Assembly: GCF_010435915.1 (NCBI RefSeq)
Contig: NZ_JAAFZH010000017.1
Span: forward strand, 62,001-126,000
Length of the DNA stretch: 64,000 nt
Reading direction: 5' to 3'
From: Spirosoma terrae
GTDB taxonomy: Bacteria > Bacteroidota > Bacteroidia > Cytophagales > Spirosomataceae
Part shown: in pieces, positions 26,401 through 36,317 of the stretch
Layout of the letters: the number at the start of each line of letters is the position of its first letter
Numbering within the stretch: the stretch's first letter is position 1
The notes under the pieces: generated by a model
What the model was told of the DNA's origin: nothing
The model's input: the letters and a program-made list of their open reading frames with translations, nothing else
The model's database searches: none
Position numbers and translations under genes: made by a program

Positions 26401-29400
26401 TACGGACAACGGTGAGCAGTGATAACAATGAGCCAGTAAATGGTGGCGTTGTTACGTATACGGGGCCTGCTTCGGGAGCAGGTATCAATCCAATATCAGT
26501 CACGACCAGTATTGGCAATAATACGGCTTCTACTTCCGTCACGGCCAACACCACAGCGGGGACTTATAACGTAGCAGCCACGGCCAAAGGCGCATCGCCG
26601 ACCATCAATTTTAGTCTAACAAATTCGTCTGCAACCCCAACTGTTACGGGATTCGCTACGTTGAATACGTCCGTCTGTGTGGGCAGCCCGATCACTTTTA
26701 CGGCCACGGTGGGCAACGTAACGGGCAGCTACAACTATACGCTCACTAACGGCAGTAGTACGTCGATAGCCAGTACTACGTCCAGCACGGCCTTTCGTCA
26801 GAATCTGACGGAAGTTGGTTCGGGTAGCCAGAGCTTTACGCTAATTGTCAGCGTTAACGGACTGAGTGCCCGGGCGGTTACGAACGTAACAGTGGTTCAA
26901 CCGCCGATTCTCACCATTGCCTATCCCGGAACAAGATATTGTAATAGAAGTAATCCGCAACTAATAGACCCAACCAGAACGATAACGGCTGATTTTCCGA
27001 TGGGTTCGGGAACCTATACCAGCAGTCCGGCCGGGCTTTCCATTGAAGCCGCCACGGGGCGAGTGGACACGCGAGCGAGTTCTCCCGGTTCTTATACCGT
27101 TACCTACACCTACACCAGTACGGCGGTGTGTTCGGTGGTGACGGCCACCACAGCAATGACCATTGTAGGCGCACCTCAGTTTGTTAACCTGAGTCGCATT
27201 CAGCCTAGCTGTGCTACGCCCACGGGAACCATCAGTGTTACGTTTACGGGCAATGGTACACTTGAGTATTCCATTAACAATGGCTCTACCTGGCAAACCA
27301 GCAACGTATTCAGTGGTCTGGCACCTGGGTCATACGATATTCTGGCGCGTTCGCAAAGCGAGACAGGCTGCGTGAGTAATGTATCTCTTATCTCCATCAA
27401 TTCGCTTCAGAATACAGTACGTATCAGCTACCCGACGGGGCCGTATTGCCGAAACGCGTCGACTACTTATACGGCCAGCGTAACAAGCACCGGAGGGCAA
27501 GGTACCTTCACCAGCAGTCCGGCTGGATTGAGTATTGATGCTGCCGGTACCATCAATCCAAACCAGAGTGTGCCGGGCAGTTATACGGTCAGTTACGTAT
27601 CGTCGACCTGTACGAACGTAACGGCCACAGCTGCTATCACTATCGTGGACAACCTTATCATTGGTCTTGAAGTAACGCAGCCTACCTGCGCTACGGTTAC
27701 GGGTACGATCAACGCGAGCGTGACCGGGTTGAGTGGGGTCGAGTATAACCTTAACGGAGGCCCCTGGCAATCCAGCGGGCTGTTCAGCGGACTGGCCGCT
27801 GGTCAGTTGTACACGGTTCGGGCTCGTTTGGCGAGTTCCCCCATCTGCGAGAGTAATCTAACCAACATTCCCATCAATGCGGTGCCTACGCCACCGTCGG
27901 TAACGAATCCCACCGTCACCACGGCTACGGTTGGCGCCCCATTCAGTCAGAGTTTCACGGCCGTGGGCGGTACCGGAGGAGCCAGTTTCAGCCTGGTCAA
28001 TAGTACGTTACCAACGGGATTGACGCTGGCCAGTACGGGTGTCTTGAGCGGAACGCCCACTACGTCAGGTAGTTTTCCGATCAGGGTGCGGGCTACCAAT
28101 GCCAACGGTTGTTTTGGGGAGAGTGCTACGTATACGCTGGTGGTGAATTATCCTATCCCAACCGTGACTGGTTTTGCGGTTAGTCCGGCTACGGTCTGTG
28201 TGGGTAGACCCGTTACGTTTATTGCCACAGTGGGCAACCTAACAGGTAGTTATAGCTACACGCTGACTAACGGCACCAGCTCTACCACGGGCACAACGGC
28301 CAGTACTGCCTTCAGTCAGGGGCTGACCGCCAGTGGTTCGGGAGCGCAGAGCTTCACCCTGACGGTAAACGCCAATGGACAGTCGGCGACAGCGAGCACT
28401 ACGCTCACTGTGAATAGCTTGCCTATAGCTGGTCTCACCAACAACGGTCCACTGACCTGTGCTCAGCCTGGCGTCACCCTGACAGCATCGGGAGGCAGCT
28501 CGTACACTTTTGTTAACAGCGCCGGAACTACACTCGGTACACCGGGGCCAGCCAGTACCCTCGTGATCAATAGCCCAGGGCTGTATTCGGTCATTGTGAC
28601 CAACGCCAGCGGCTGCGTGAGCACGACCACCACCACCGTGATCAGCACGACGGCTACGGTGACAGTGAGTAAACCCGCTATGACCACCGTGATCCTGAAT
28701 ACGCCTTTCAGTCAAAGTTTCACAGCGCTGGGGGGTGTTGGCGCTTACAATTATAGTCTGGTCAACAGTACTCTACCGGCCGGGCTTACACTGGCTAATA
28801 CGGGTGTGCTCAGTGGAACGCCCACTACGTTAGGTAACTTTCCGATCACGGTACGGGCCACCGATATCAATGGGTGTTTTGGCGAGAGTGCTACGTATAC
28901 GCTAAGCGTGCTGGAAGCCTTTTCCCCCATTCGCTACGTCAGGCAAGGCGGAACGGGTACGGGTAGCGGTAACAGTTGGGCCGATGCGTCGGCCGATCTG
29001 CAAAGTCAGATCAATCTGGCGGGCGTAACACAGGTATGGGTAGCGGCTGGTACGTATAAGCCCGGTGGCGATGCCAACACCGACCAGTCAGTAAGCTTCT
29101 CGATGAAGAATGGGGTGGCTATTTACGGGGGCTTTGCGAATTCGGGTAGCCCTGTTCTGGCGGAACGTAACCCCACTACGTTTGCTACGGTGCTGAGCGG
29201 AGATATTGGTGAACCTAACAACAATGGCGATAATAGCTATCACGTAATTAGTAATGATGGAAATGAACTGAACGCCACGGCGGTGCTGGATGGGTTTGTC
29301 GTAACGGGCGGCAATGGCGGTGATTATGGCGGAGGGATGTACAACTCGGGGAGTAGTCCGAGTGTAGCCAACTGCGTATTTCAGGGTAACACCGCCAGCG

Positions 29401-32400
29401 AAGGGGGCGGCCTATACAACACCAGCAGCAGTCCTACGCTAAACAATTGCGTATTTCAGACCAATACGGCGTCTGTCGGCGGTGGAATGAGCAACGACAA
29501 TAGTAGTCCAACGCTGACCGGATGTTCGTTCCGGAATAATCAGAGCGATTCGTATGGTGGCGGGATGAATAATTTCAATACCAGTAATCCGACCTTGATT
29601 AACTGCCTGTTTCAGGACAATTCGGGTGGTTTTTACGGCGGAGGAATCAATAATGAGAGTAGCAATCCGGTACTGACAAACTGCTCGTTTCAAACCAACT
29701 CAGGCGGTCTTATAGGTGGGGGAGCCATCTACAATAGCAGCAGCAATCCAGTACTGACGAATTGCTCATTTCAGGCTAACACGGGGGATGATGGTGGAGC
29801 CATGAACAACCAGAGCAGTAGCCCGATTTTGGTAAACTGCGTGTTCTTCGGAAATGGTGGAGCGAATACAATTTCAGGTATGGTGTCGGCTAGTTATAGT
29901 TTGTTCGAGGCCTCAGAAACAGATTATGCAGGTACGAATAACCTGATCACGACAGTCTCGCCGTTTGCTTCTACTACGTCTACCCAGCTAAACGGCTGTG
30001 CGCCAGCCATCAATACCGGCAGCAACGCGGACTATACTTCAGCCAATGGTCCTGGCACCGATCTGGCGGGCAATACACGGGTGTTTGGTGGTAGCATCGA
30101 CATGGGCGCTTATGAGTACCAGGCTGCCCCAAACCCTGGGCTGACCGTCACCAATCCAGGCACCACTACCGCTACCCTGGGCAGCTTGTTCACAGGTACT
30201 TTTAGGGTTTCGGGCGGTGCGGAACCGTACAGCTTCAGTCTGGCTAATGGTGCTACGTTGCCAGCAGGCCTAGCGCTGGATGCCACGGGTGTGTTGAGTG
30301 GTACGCCTACCCAATCGGGGGCTTTCTCTCTTACCGTCATTGCCTTTGACGCGCTGGGTTGTTCAGGAACCAGTGCTCCGTATACACTCACTGTCAATGC
30401 CGCTACGCCGACTATTGTCGGGTTGGCGGCTAACCCGGCCGCGATTTGTGTGGGTAGCCCCATCGCCTTCACAGCGACAGTAGGCAACATAACAGGCAGC
30501 TACAACTATACGCTCACCAACGGTAATAGTACGTCGATAGTCAGTGTTGCGTCCGGCACGGCTTTCAGCCAGAGTCTGACGGCGGCTGGTTCGGGAAGTC
30601 AGAGCTTTACGCTGACGGTGAGCGCCAACGGACAACGTGCTCAGGCGACAACAAATGTGACGGTCACTAACAGTCCCGACTATCAGCCATTAGTAGATCT
30701 GTATAACGCCACCAACGGAGCCAACTGGACAAACAAAACGGGCTGGCTGAGTGGTTGTGACCCCTGTACGGGCAATGGGGGGCAACCCTGGTACGGGCTG
30801 ACCTGCCAAAACGGGCGGGTAAACCAGATTGTGTTATATAACAATAACCTGGTGGGCAACCTGCCCGCAAGTCTGAGTGCGCTCACGGGCCTACAGGTGC
30901 TTCAGATCAACGCTAACCCTGGGTTAGGCGGGATCATTCCGGCGGGACTAGGTAACCTGACCGCTCTGGTAAGGCTTGAGCTGGATGCTAACGCCTTGAC
31001 GGGCGGTATCCCGGCTAGTCTGGGGAGTCTGACCAATTTGCAGCGACTTGTTCTGAGTGAAAATCAACTGACGGGCGGCATCCCGACTAGCCTGGGAAGT
31101 CTGACCAATTTGCAGGAACTTTATTTACGTAACAATCAACTGGTGGGGTGTTTTCCAGCCGCGTTGACGGCGCTCTGCGGGGGCGGACGTACAATTGATT
31201 TCTCAATCAATCCCGGCCTGCCCGGAGGAGGAGACTTTGGCACCTTCTGCAGCACAGGCTTTGGTAGTGACGGCTTCTTGGCGCAGGCGTCGGCCAGCCA
31301 GCCTGCGGTCTGTATCGGCGGTGTGGTGAGTCTAAGCGCTAATGGAGGAAGCGGCTACAGCTATAACTGGCGCGGGCCAGCGGGTACTGTTCTCAGTAGC
31401 AACACCACTCAGGGCGTGTCGGCTACGCTGACTACTTCAGGAGTGCATACCTTCACGGTGGTGATCAGTAGTGGCAGTAGTTGCAGCAGCACGGCCACCG
31501 TCAGCGTCACGGGTAACGCAGCTCCCACGGTGGGTCTGACCAACAACGGTCCTTTGAGCTGCACGCTGAGCACGGTGACGCTAACGGCGGCAGGGGGTAA
31601 TTCGTACACCTTTGCCAGCAGTGACGGCCTGGTGCTGGCAGGCTCAGGCAATACGCGCACGGTAAGCACCGCAGGTACGTATTCGGTTTCGGTCGCCAGT
31701 GCCAGTGGTTGTGTGAGCACCACTACCACGACCGTTACCAGCAGTACGGCAACGGTCACCCTCACCAATCCAATGATCACCACGGCTGTGCAAGGCAGTG
31801 GATTCAGTGGCACCTTCAACGCAGCGGGTGGTACGGCTCCCTATAGCTTCAGCCTGGCTAATGGTAGTACGTTGCCCACCGGTCTGACGCTGGATGTGAC
31901 GGGTGTGCTGAGTGGTACGCCAACCCAGACGGGTATTTTCTCCCTCACCGTCATTGCCCTTGACGCGCTGGGTTGTTCAGGAGAGAGTGCTACGTATACG
32001 CTGAATGTCAATAACGCTACGCCGACTATTGCTAACTTTTCGGCTACATCGGCCTCTGTGTGTGCAGGCAACACCATCACCTTTACCGCTACCATAGGCA
32101 ACGTAACAGGTAGTTATGATTACACGTTAACGAATGGTGTAAGCACGACAACCGGTACTACAACCAGCACCGCTTTCAGCCAAACGCTGACAGCCGCTGG
32201 CTCAGCTGTTCAGACCTTTACACTGATCGTCTCTGCTGCCGGACAACGAGCGTCATCGACCATCAACGTAACGGTCAATCCGATTCCTGTACCGACCTTG
32301 TCGGCTAATCTCGGAGGCACATTGACCTGTGCCCAGACATCGCTGACACTGACGGCAGGTGGAGGCACTACGTATGCGTTTAGCGGTCCCGGCGTGGTGA

Positions 32401-35400
32401 GTCAAGATCCGACAGCAGGCACAGCGGTCGTGAGTTCGAGTGGCACCTACTCCGTAGTTGCGACTTCGTCTGGGTGCTCCGCTACAACGTCGGTACAAAT
32501 CAGTCAGGATACGAATATCCCTCTGGTGAGTATTGCTCCATCCATCGGTACCCCGGCCGGCGTTACGTTAACCTGCGCGACTCCTACGGTTAGTCTGAGC
32601 GCGGTTGGCGCAGGAACATACCGGTGGAATACGGGTGCCATTACGTCCTCCATCAGTGTAATGACTGCCGGAACCTATTCGGTGACCCTGACGGCTGATA
32701 ACGGCTGCTTCGCTAGCGCATCTATTCAGGTACAGCAGGATACGGATATTCCTTCGGTGAGCATTTCGCCCAACTCCGCTACCTTGACTTGTGCCAATCC
32801 AACCGTTACGTTGACGGCCAATGGAAACGGTACGTATCTGTGGAGCACCGGCGCTACGTCTCAAACCATCAGTGTGGGCAGCTCGGGCACCTATTCGGTC
32901 ACCCTAACAGGCAGTAACGGCTGTAGCAATACCGCATCGATTTCGGTGGCCGCCGATCAGTCGACCCCACCCCTGAGCCTTACAGCCTCCAGCACAGTGC
33001 TCAGCTGCATCAGCCCAACCGCCAGCCTGACCGCCATCGGTACCGGTACACTTCGCTGGTCAACCGGTTCTACGGATACCCAGATCAGTGTCAACTCGGG
33101 AGGCACCTACTCGGTGACACTGACAGCCCCCAGCGGTTGTACAACCTCGACATCCATTACCATTAGTCAGGATATTGACCTGCCAACGGTCAGTATCAGT
33201 CCTAGTTCCGCTACGTTGACCTGCACTAATCCAAGCGTTACACTCACCGCCAATGGCATAGGTACGTATCAGTGGAGCACCGGCGCTACCTCCCAGACGA
33301 TTACCGCTAGCTCGACCGCTACCTACTCGGTGACGCTGACAGGCAGTAACGGCTGTAGCAATACCGCATCGATTTCAGTAACGGCGGACCAAACCGCGCC
33401 TTCGCTCAGCATCAGTCCCAGCTCGGCGACACTCACCTGCGCCAACCCAACTGCTACGTTAACTGCGCTGGGCACGGGCAGCTTCCGCTGGAGTAGTGGC
33501 TCGACTGACCCCCAAATTCAGGTCAGCACCGCAGGCACCTATTCGGTAACGCTCACAACACCGGGCGGCTGTACGGCCACCACCTCGGTTCAGATTCAGC
33601 AGAATAACACCGTACCAACGGTGAGCATTTCGCCCACCTCTGCTACCTTGACCTGCGCTAATCCTAGCGTAACGCTAACGGCCAACGGAACCGGTACGTA
33701 TCAGTGGAGCACCGGCGCTACCTCCCAGACCATCAACGCTAGCTCGGCCGCTATTTACTCGGTGACGCTGACGGCTGACAATGGCTGCCAAGCTACGGCC
33801 AGTAGCACCATCGAGCAGGGAGCCGATCAAACCATCGGCTTCAGCCAGCAACCAGCCTCCACCTCCTCGGTCACCGTCGGTAGCTCAGTCACCACCCAGG
33901 TCGTGGTTTCGGGACAACCCACCAGTTACCAGTGGTATAAGGAAAACCTCAGCCAACCCCTGGCTAGTCAGACCGCGGCCCAACTCACACTCACCAATGT
34001 CCAGCTTAGTGACGCAGGGAGTTATTTTGTGGTGGTGACCGGTCCCTGCAATAGCCTCACCTCGACGGCCTTCACCCTCAGCGTCACCAACCCCGTTACA
34101 TCGCTCTCGCTGACGGCATCAGTGAGCCCCAACCCGATTCAGGCCGGTCAGGTGGTTACCCTGACTGCAGCGGTAGTGGGCGGCACCAGCCCCTACAGCT
34201 ATAGCTTTAGCGGGCCAGGCAGTATCAATCCGACGGGCAATACGGCTACCGTTTCAGGGCTGTCGGCGGGGGTCTATAGCTTCACTGTCAAAGCCTCCGA
34301 CAGCGCCCTGCCGACCAACCAGCAGGCCACCAGTGTGGTCAGCCTGACGGTGACAGCGGTCGAAACGGCTCCCTTTGCCATCACCGGGGTGACCACCATC
34401 AACTGTTCGCCCATCACCCCCAACCGCTTTAGTGTCAGCTTCACCCCCCGCTACAGTGGTCTGAGCGGGCAACCCATCAGCTTCTCGGTGGCTAATGAGC
34501 TACTGCCTACCAGCCAGCCGGGACCCTATACCGTCCAGCTCTACACTGATAACCCTACCATTACTCTACAGGCCCGCCAGCAGGGGGCAACTACCAACTT
34601 CGGCTACAACTGGCTGGAGGCCTGTCGCACCTCGGAGAATCCCAACACCCCACCCCGGGTGGTGAGTGGCTTACCGAACCAGACGGCTAAGGTGGGCGAC
34701 TACTTCACCTATGTCATTCCCGAAGCCACCTTCACCGATGCAGAGACCCCACTGAGCCTACGCCTGTCAGCCACAGGTTTACCGACGGGACTGAGTTTCT
34801 CGGGGGCTACGGTGAGTGGTACGCCTTCGACCACGGTGGGCTCCCCCTTCACCGTCAGCATCACCGCCACCGATCCGGGTGGACTCTCGGTCAGCACCCC
34901 GCTGGTGGTCGCCGTGCTACCCGCCACCGGTCCCGTTGAGCCTACCGCTCCCTTTGCCATCACCGGGGTGACCACCATCAGCTGTACGCCCATCGCCAAT
35001 CGGATCAACATCAGCTTTGCTCCGCTCTATAGCGGACTGAACGGCCAGCCGATTGCCTTCGAAGTCGTCAATGAGCGGGCACCCACCACCGACCCAGCAC
35101 CGTATTCGCTGACCCTCTACCGGGATAATCCCGTCATCACCCTGCGGGCTCGTCAGACCGGCAGTGCAGAAGTCGCCAGTTTCAGCTACAACTGGCTGGC
35201 GGCCTGTTCGACGGCGGGTCAGGACAACACCCCTCCAAGGCTGAACAGTCCGGTGGCTTCCCAGACGGCCACGGTGGGCAAATCGTTTAATCTGAACCTG
35301 GTCAACACGTTTGCCGATCAGGAGACCCCCAACCAGCTCACCCTATCGGCGCAAGGTCTGCCAGCGGGTCTTGTCTTGCAGGGAACAGCCATCAGTGGTA

Positions 35401-36077
35401 CGCCGTCGGTGAGCGGCATATCGACGGTGATCCTGACGGCGACCGATGGCGGTGGTCTGAGCAACACGACCAGTTTCGAGCTGACGGTGAGCCCAGCTCA
35501 ATCCACGACTACGACACCCCCGACTGGTTTTGCCATCACGGGTGTGCAGACACTGAGTTGTGTAGCGGTGAGTGGAGGCTTGCGATCAGTAACCTTCCAG
35601 CCCCAGTATGCAGGTGTTACCGGCCAGGCCATCAGTTTCCGGGTGGAGAATGAGCTGGCGGCCACCACCGCGTCAGGTCCCTACACGCTGAATCTGTACA
35701 CGGATAATCCGGCCATTACCTTGAAGGCTCAGCAGGCGGGCAGTGGTGGTGAGGTTAGCTACCGCTACAACTGGCTGGTGGCTTGTTCAGCTCCCGCGCG
35801 GGTTGGCATACCAGAGGCCGAGACTCGGCTCGAGGTAACCGTATTGGGCAACCCGGTGGAAGGCGAGTTTGTGGAGATCGAGATTCGGGGCGCTGACCGG
35901 CAATCAGTATCGGCTGAATTGGTAGATCAGCAGGGCAAGTCGGTGTCTCAGAAGTTTATTGAACAGGCTAGCACCTTGGAGCGATTGAGTTTGCCGGTGG
36001 GTACCAGCCGGGGCCTGTTGCTACTCCATGTTCAGACGGCTAATCAACACCAGCAACTGAAAGTTGTCGTCAAGTAA
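23412..36077 (+). CDS. Giant mosaic adhesin-like protein (4221 aa) with T9SS-type C-terminus
   Basis: A signal peptide (about 1-33) leads a surface-protein mosaic. Residues 36-530 form a right-handed beta-helix with about ten NCSFQxNxAxxGGGMYN-type coils. About 533-620 is a putative Ig domain, and 623-974 a second, differently patterned beta-helix beginning with TNTNDAGAGSLRQA. Then come Ig-like and SprB-like units (to 1838), a third beta-helix (1839-2237) that duplicates the first including its WVAAGTYKPGG start, leucine-rich repeats (2422-2607), about six tandem 70-residue Ig-like repeats (3040-3470), three copies of an unnamed two-Cys module (3652-3742, 3848-3935, 4039-4128), and a sorting-domain-like tail (4130-4221, VLGNPVEGEF, LVDQQGKSVSQ). 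It is probably secreted by T9SS and surface bound. An in-frame start at 23277 would overlap the upstream gene. No enzymatic domain is evident. Confidence 0.9.
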   Translation: MNTFLRYKQHVTNLRLWMLFIGLCTLSLTTQAQTIRYVKQGGAGNGSSWTNASGDLQAMINASGVQQVWVAAGTYKPGGNANTNRTISFSMKNGVAIYGGFAGNETALNQRPAINPTTGQSSNSILSGEIGNSGSADNSFHVVNNDQTGIDNTAILDGFIIRGGNANDMNNGNDGTGGGMLNVSTSPTVRNCSFLSNSASDYGGGGMYNLSGNPSLTNCSFQGNTTSGNGGGMYNVTSNPSLTNCSFQTNSASGSGGGMYNESSNSPSLISCSFLSNTANDGAGLYNYSSNPGLTNCSFQSNTASSTGGGMYNITNSSAILTNCSFQSNSATSAGGGVYNDRSNPSLTNCSFQSNTATSGGGINNVNSTYSPINCSFLNNSALTSGGGIYNNSSSVVNVTNGSFQGNSAIANGGAIYTERACTLTNCVLFGNGAANTLATVRSNVAITLLYSLIEAAETGFTDGGNNSRTPTSPFVSTSSNQLKGCAPAINAGSNSAYTTANGPANDLAGNTRVFGGTIDMGAYEYQAAPSAGLTIINPATTVTTQGSSFSSAFNASGGTSPYSFSLASGTLPTSLSLSTTGGLSGFLTQTGSFSIAVWAADANGCSRMSAAYTLTVNPEPCPPDLQVTNTNDAGAGSLRQAMLNVAATTCGGPFTITVGVSGTINLASALPDVDKNITFIGPGASNLTIRRNSGGSYRLFNIIPDRTVRFDGFTLANGSASDQGGAIYFSSGSLTVANCVFVDNQAGLIAGAIRSGGNLVVTNCQFVNNRGSGVQTTGGAISQAGGSCAITNSTFMGNQASGGGAFFNDVGAPTPIFTNCTFSANTATVYGGGLWIRGGGTLVNCTITNNSASIGGGISAPDVNATLKNCILVGNTGDSDANLDGTAAAASSYNFIGANGSGGLTNGSNGNIIGASNPLLAPLANYGGTTQTHALLPGSPAINAGTASGVPSTDQRGISRVSTTDIGSFESRGFTLAFSSGSSQTATAGTAFANPLRTTVSSDNNEPVNGGVVTYTGPASGAGINPISVTTSIGNNTASTSVTANTTAGTYNVAATAKGASPTINFSLTNSSATPTVTGFATLNTSVCVGSPITFTATVGNVTGSYNYTLTNGSSTSIASTTSSTAFRQNLTEVGSGSQSFTLIVSVNGLSARAVTNVTVVQPPILTIAYPGTRYCNRSNPQLIDPTRTITADFPMGSGTYTSSPAGLSIEAATGRVDTRASSPGSYTVTYTYTSTAVCSVVTATTAMTIVGAPQFVNLSRIQPSCATPTGTISVTFTGNGTLEYSINNGSTWQTSNVFSGLAPGSYDILARSQSETGCVSNVSLISINSLQNTVRISYPTGPYCRNASTTYTASVTSTGGQGTFTSSPAGLSIDAAGTINPNQSVPGSYTVSYVSSTCTNVTATAAITIVDNLIIGLEVTQPTCATVTGTINASVTGLSGVEYNLNGGPWQSSGLFSGLAAGQLYTVRARLASSPICESNLTNIPINAVPTPPSVTNPTVTTATVGAPFSQSFTAVGGTGGASFSLVNSTLPTGLTLASTGVLSGTPTTSGSFPIRVRATNANGCFGESATYTLVVNYPIPTVTGFAVSPATVCVGRPVTFIATVGNLTGSYSYTLTNGTSSTTGTTASTAFSQGLTASGSGAQSFTLTVNANGQSATASTTLTVNSLPIAGLTNNGPLTCAQPGVTLTASGGSSYTFVNSAGTTLGTPGPASTLVINSPGLYSVIVTNASGCVSTTTTTVISTTATVTVSKPAMTTVILNTPFSQSFTALGGVGAYNYSLVNSTLPAGLTLANTGVLSGTPTTLGNFPITVRATDINGCFGESATYTLSVLEAFSPIRYVRQGGTGTGSGNSWADASADLQSQINLAGVTQVWVAAGTYKPGGDANTDQSVSFSMKNGVAIYGGFANSGSPVLAERNPTTFATVLSGDIGEPNNNGDNSYHVISNDGNELNATAVLDGFVVTGGNGGDYGGGMYNSGSSPSVANCVFQGNTASEGGGLYNTSSSPTLNNCVFQTNTASVGGGMSNDNSSPTLTGCSFRNNQSDSYGGGMNNFNTSNPTLINCLFQDNSGGFYGGGINNESSNPVLTNCSFQTNSGGLIGGGAIYNSSSNPVLTNCSFQANTGDDGGAMNNQSSSPILVNCVFFGNGGANTISGMVSASYSLFEASETDYAGTNNLITTVSPFASTTSTQLNGCAPAINTGSNADYTSANGPGTDLAGNTRVFGGSIDMGAYEYQAAPNPGLTVTNPGTTTATLGSLFTGTFRVSGGAEPYSFSLANGATLPAGLALDATGVLSGTPTQSGAFSLTVIAFDALGCSGTSAPYTLTVNAATPTIVGLAANPAAICVGSPIAFTATVGNITGSYNYTLTNGNSTSIVSVASGTAFSQSLTAAGSGSQSFTLTVSANGQRAQATTNVTVTNSPDYQPLVDLYNATNGANWTNKTGWLSGCDPCTGNGGQPWYGLTCQNGRVNQIVLYNNNLVGNLPASLSALTGLQVLQINANPGLGGIIPAGLGNLTALVRLELDANALTGGIPASLGSLTNLQRLVLSENQLTGGIPTSLGSLTNLQELYLRNNQLVGCFPAALTALCGGGRTIDFSINPGLPGGGDFGTFCSTGFGSDGFLAQASASQPAVCIGGVVSLSANGGSGYSYNWRGPAGTVLSSNTTQGVSATLTTSGVHTFTVVISSGSSCSSTATVSVTGNAAPTVGLTNNGPLSCTLSTVTLTAAGGNSYTFASSDGLVLAGSGNTRTVSTAGTYSVSVASASGCVSTTTTTVTSSTATVTLTNPMITTAVQGSGFSGTFNAAGGTAPYSFSLANGSTLPTGLTLDVTGVLSGTPTQTGIFSLTVIALDALGCSGESATYTLNVNNATPTIANFSATSASVCAGNTITFTATIGNVTGSYDYTLTNGVSTTTGTTTSTAFSQTLTAAGSAVQTFTLIVSAAGQRASSTINVTVNPIPVPTLSANLGGTLTCAQTSLTLTAGGGTTYAFSGPGVVSQDPTAGTAVVSSSGTYSVVATSSGCSATTSVQISQDTNIPLVSIAPSIGTPAGVTLTCATPTVSLSAVGAGTYRWNTGAITSSISVMTAGTYSVTLTADNGCFASASIQVQQDTDIPSVSISPNSATLTCANPTVTLTANGNGTYLWSTGATSQTISVGSSGTYSVTLTGSNGCSNTASISVAADQSTPPLSLTASSTVLSCISPTASLTAIGTGTLRWSTGSTDTQISVNSGGTYSVTLTAPSGCTTSTSITISQDIDLPTVSISPSSATLTCTNPSVTLTANGIGTYQWSTGATSQTITASSTATYSVTLTGSNGCSNTASISVTADQTAPSLSISPSSATLTCANPTATLTALGTGSFRWSSGSTDPQIQVSTAGTYSVTLTTPGGCTATTSVQIQQNNTVPTVSISPTSATLTCANPSVTLTANGTGTYQWSTGATSQTINASSAAIYSVTLTADNGCQATASSTIEQGADQTIGFSQQPASTSSVTVGSSVTTQVVVSGQPTSYQWYKENLSQPLASQTAAQLTLTNVQLSDAGSYFVVVTGPCNSLTSTAFTLSVTNPVTSLSLTASVSPNPIQAGQVVTLTAAVVGGTSPYSYSFSGPGSINPTGNTATVSGLSAGVYSFTVKASDSALPTNQQATSVVSLTVTAVETAPFAITGVTTINCSPITPNRFSVSFTPRYSGLSGQPISFSVANELLPTSQPGPYTVQLYTDNPTITLQARQQGATTNFGYNWLEACRTSENPNTPPRVVSGLPNQTAKVGDYFTYVIPEATFTDAETPLSLRLSATGLPTGLSFSGATVSGTPSTTVGSPFTVSITATDPGGLSVSTPLVVAVLPATGPVEPTAPFAITGVTTISCTPIANRINISFAPLYSGLNGQPIAFEVVNERAPTTDPAPYSLTLYRDNPVITLRARQTGSAEVASFSYNWLAACSTAGQDNTPPRLNSPVASQTATVGKSFNLNLVNTFADQETPNQLTLSAQGLPAGLVLQGTAISGTPSVSGISTVILTATDGGGLSNTTSFELTVSPAQSTTTTPPTGFAITGVQTLSCVAVSGGLRSVTFQPQYAGVTGQAISFRVENELAATTASGPYTLNLYTDNPAITLKAQQAGSGGEVSYRYNWLVACSAPARVGIPEAETRLEVTVLGNPVEGEFVEIEIRGADRQSVSAELVDQQGKSVSQKFIEQASTLERLSLPVGTSRGLLLLHVQTANQHQQLKVVVK
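23935..24700 (+). repeat. Tandem beta-helix coil repeats (about 10 copies)
   Basis: Roughly 75-80-bp units encode coils of the form LTNCSFQxNxAxxGGGMYN. Copies are similar in DNA as well as protein, which suggests recent expansion or contraction by recombination. Confidence 0.8.
29340..29870 (+). repeat. Second set of beta-helix coil repeats (about 7 copies)
   Basis: Units such as LTNCSFQTNSGG and NCVFQGNTASEGGGLYN repeat every 75-85 bp. The section from about 28926 to 30130 is a diverged duplicate of the N-terminal section 23510-25010, with matching openings (VWVAAGTYKPGG) and closings (NTRVFGGxIDMGAYEYQAAP). Confidence 0.8.
32527..33825 (+). repeat. Six tandem Ig-like repeats of about 213-231 bp
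   Basis: Unit starts near 32520, 32751, 32967, 33180, 33399 and 33612 give spacings of 213-231 bp. Each encodes a module with LTCxxPxVTLTAxGxGTYxWSTG and GTYSVTLTxxNGC. Some segments are nearly identical between units at the DNA level. Confidence 0.85.
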
Positions 36078-36101
36078 ACGTAACGATGCCCAAACTAATT
36101 A

Positions 36102-36134
36102 CAGCGCCTACTTTCAGCCGGAGAGTGGGCGCTG
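36102..36134 (+). terminator. Stem-loop after the giant gene, probable terminator
   Basis: A 14-bp stem (36102-36115 with 36121-36134, two G-U pairs) and 5-base loop start 25 bp after the stop codon. There is no strong T-run afterwards, so termination by this hairpin alone is uncertain. Confidence 0.5.
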
Positions 36135-36272
36135 TGGTTCTAGGGAACGTGATGATGACAAGAAAGCAATCATGACAGCATGATCTGCACGATTTTATAC
36201 AGATGGTTCAACAACATACTTAGAAATGGGGACAGCCATCAATTAGCTAACTGACAATCCATTAGAGCCAAC

Positions 36273-36295
36273 AAAAAAGCCCCATTACGGGGCTT
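36273..36295 (-). terminator. Intrinsic terminator of msrA
   Basis: AAGCCCC pairs with GGGGCTT around a 5-base loop, and the minus-strand transcript runs into six U residues. It lies 23 bp past the msrA stop. Confidence 0.8.
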
Positions 36296-36317
36296 AGAGA
36301 GGGATTCACTACAGGTG

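Noticed and set aside
32527..33825. Regularly spaced repeats that could suggest CRISPR or a minisatellite
   Set aside because: Units are over 200 bp, in frame, and code for an Ig-like domain. There are no short identical repeats with unique spacers.
24014..35011. Many long minus-strand open frames opposite the giant gene
   Set aside because: They follow from the Gly/Ser/Thr-rich codons of the repeated sense strand, lack signal peptides or family patterns, and shift with each repeat.
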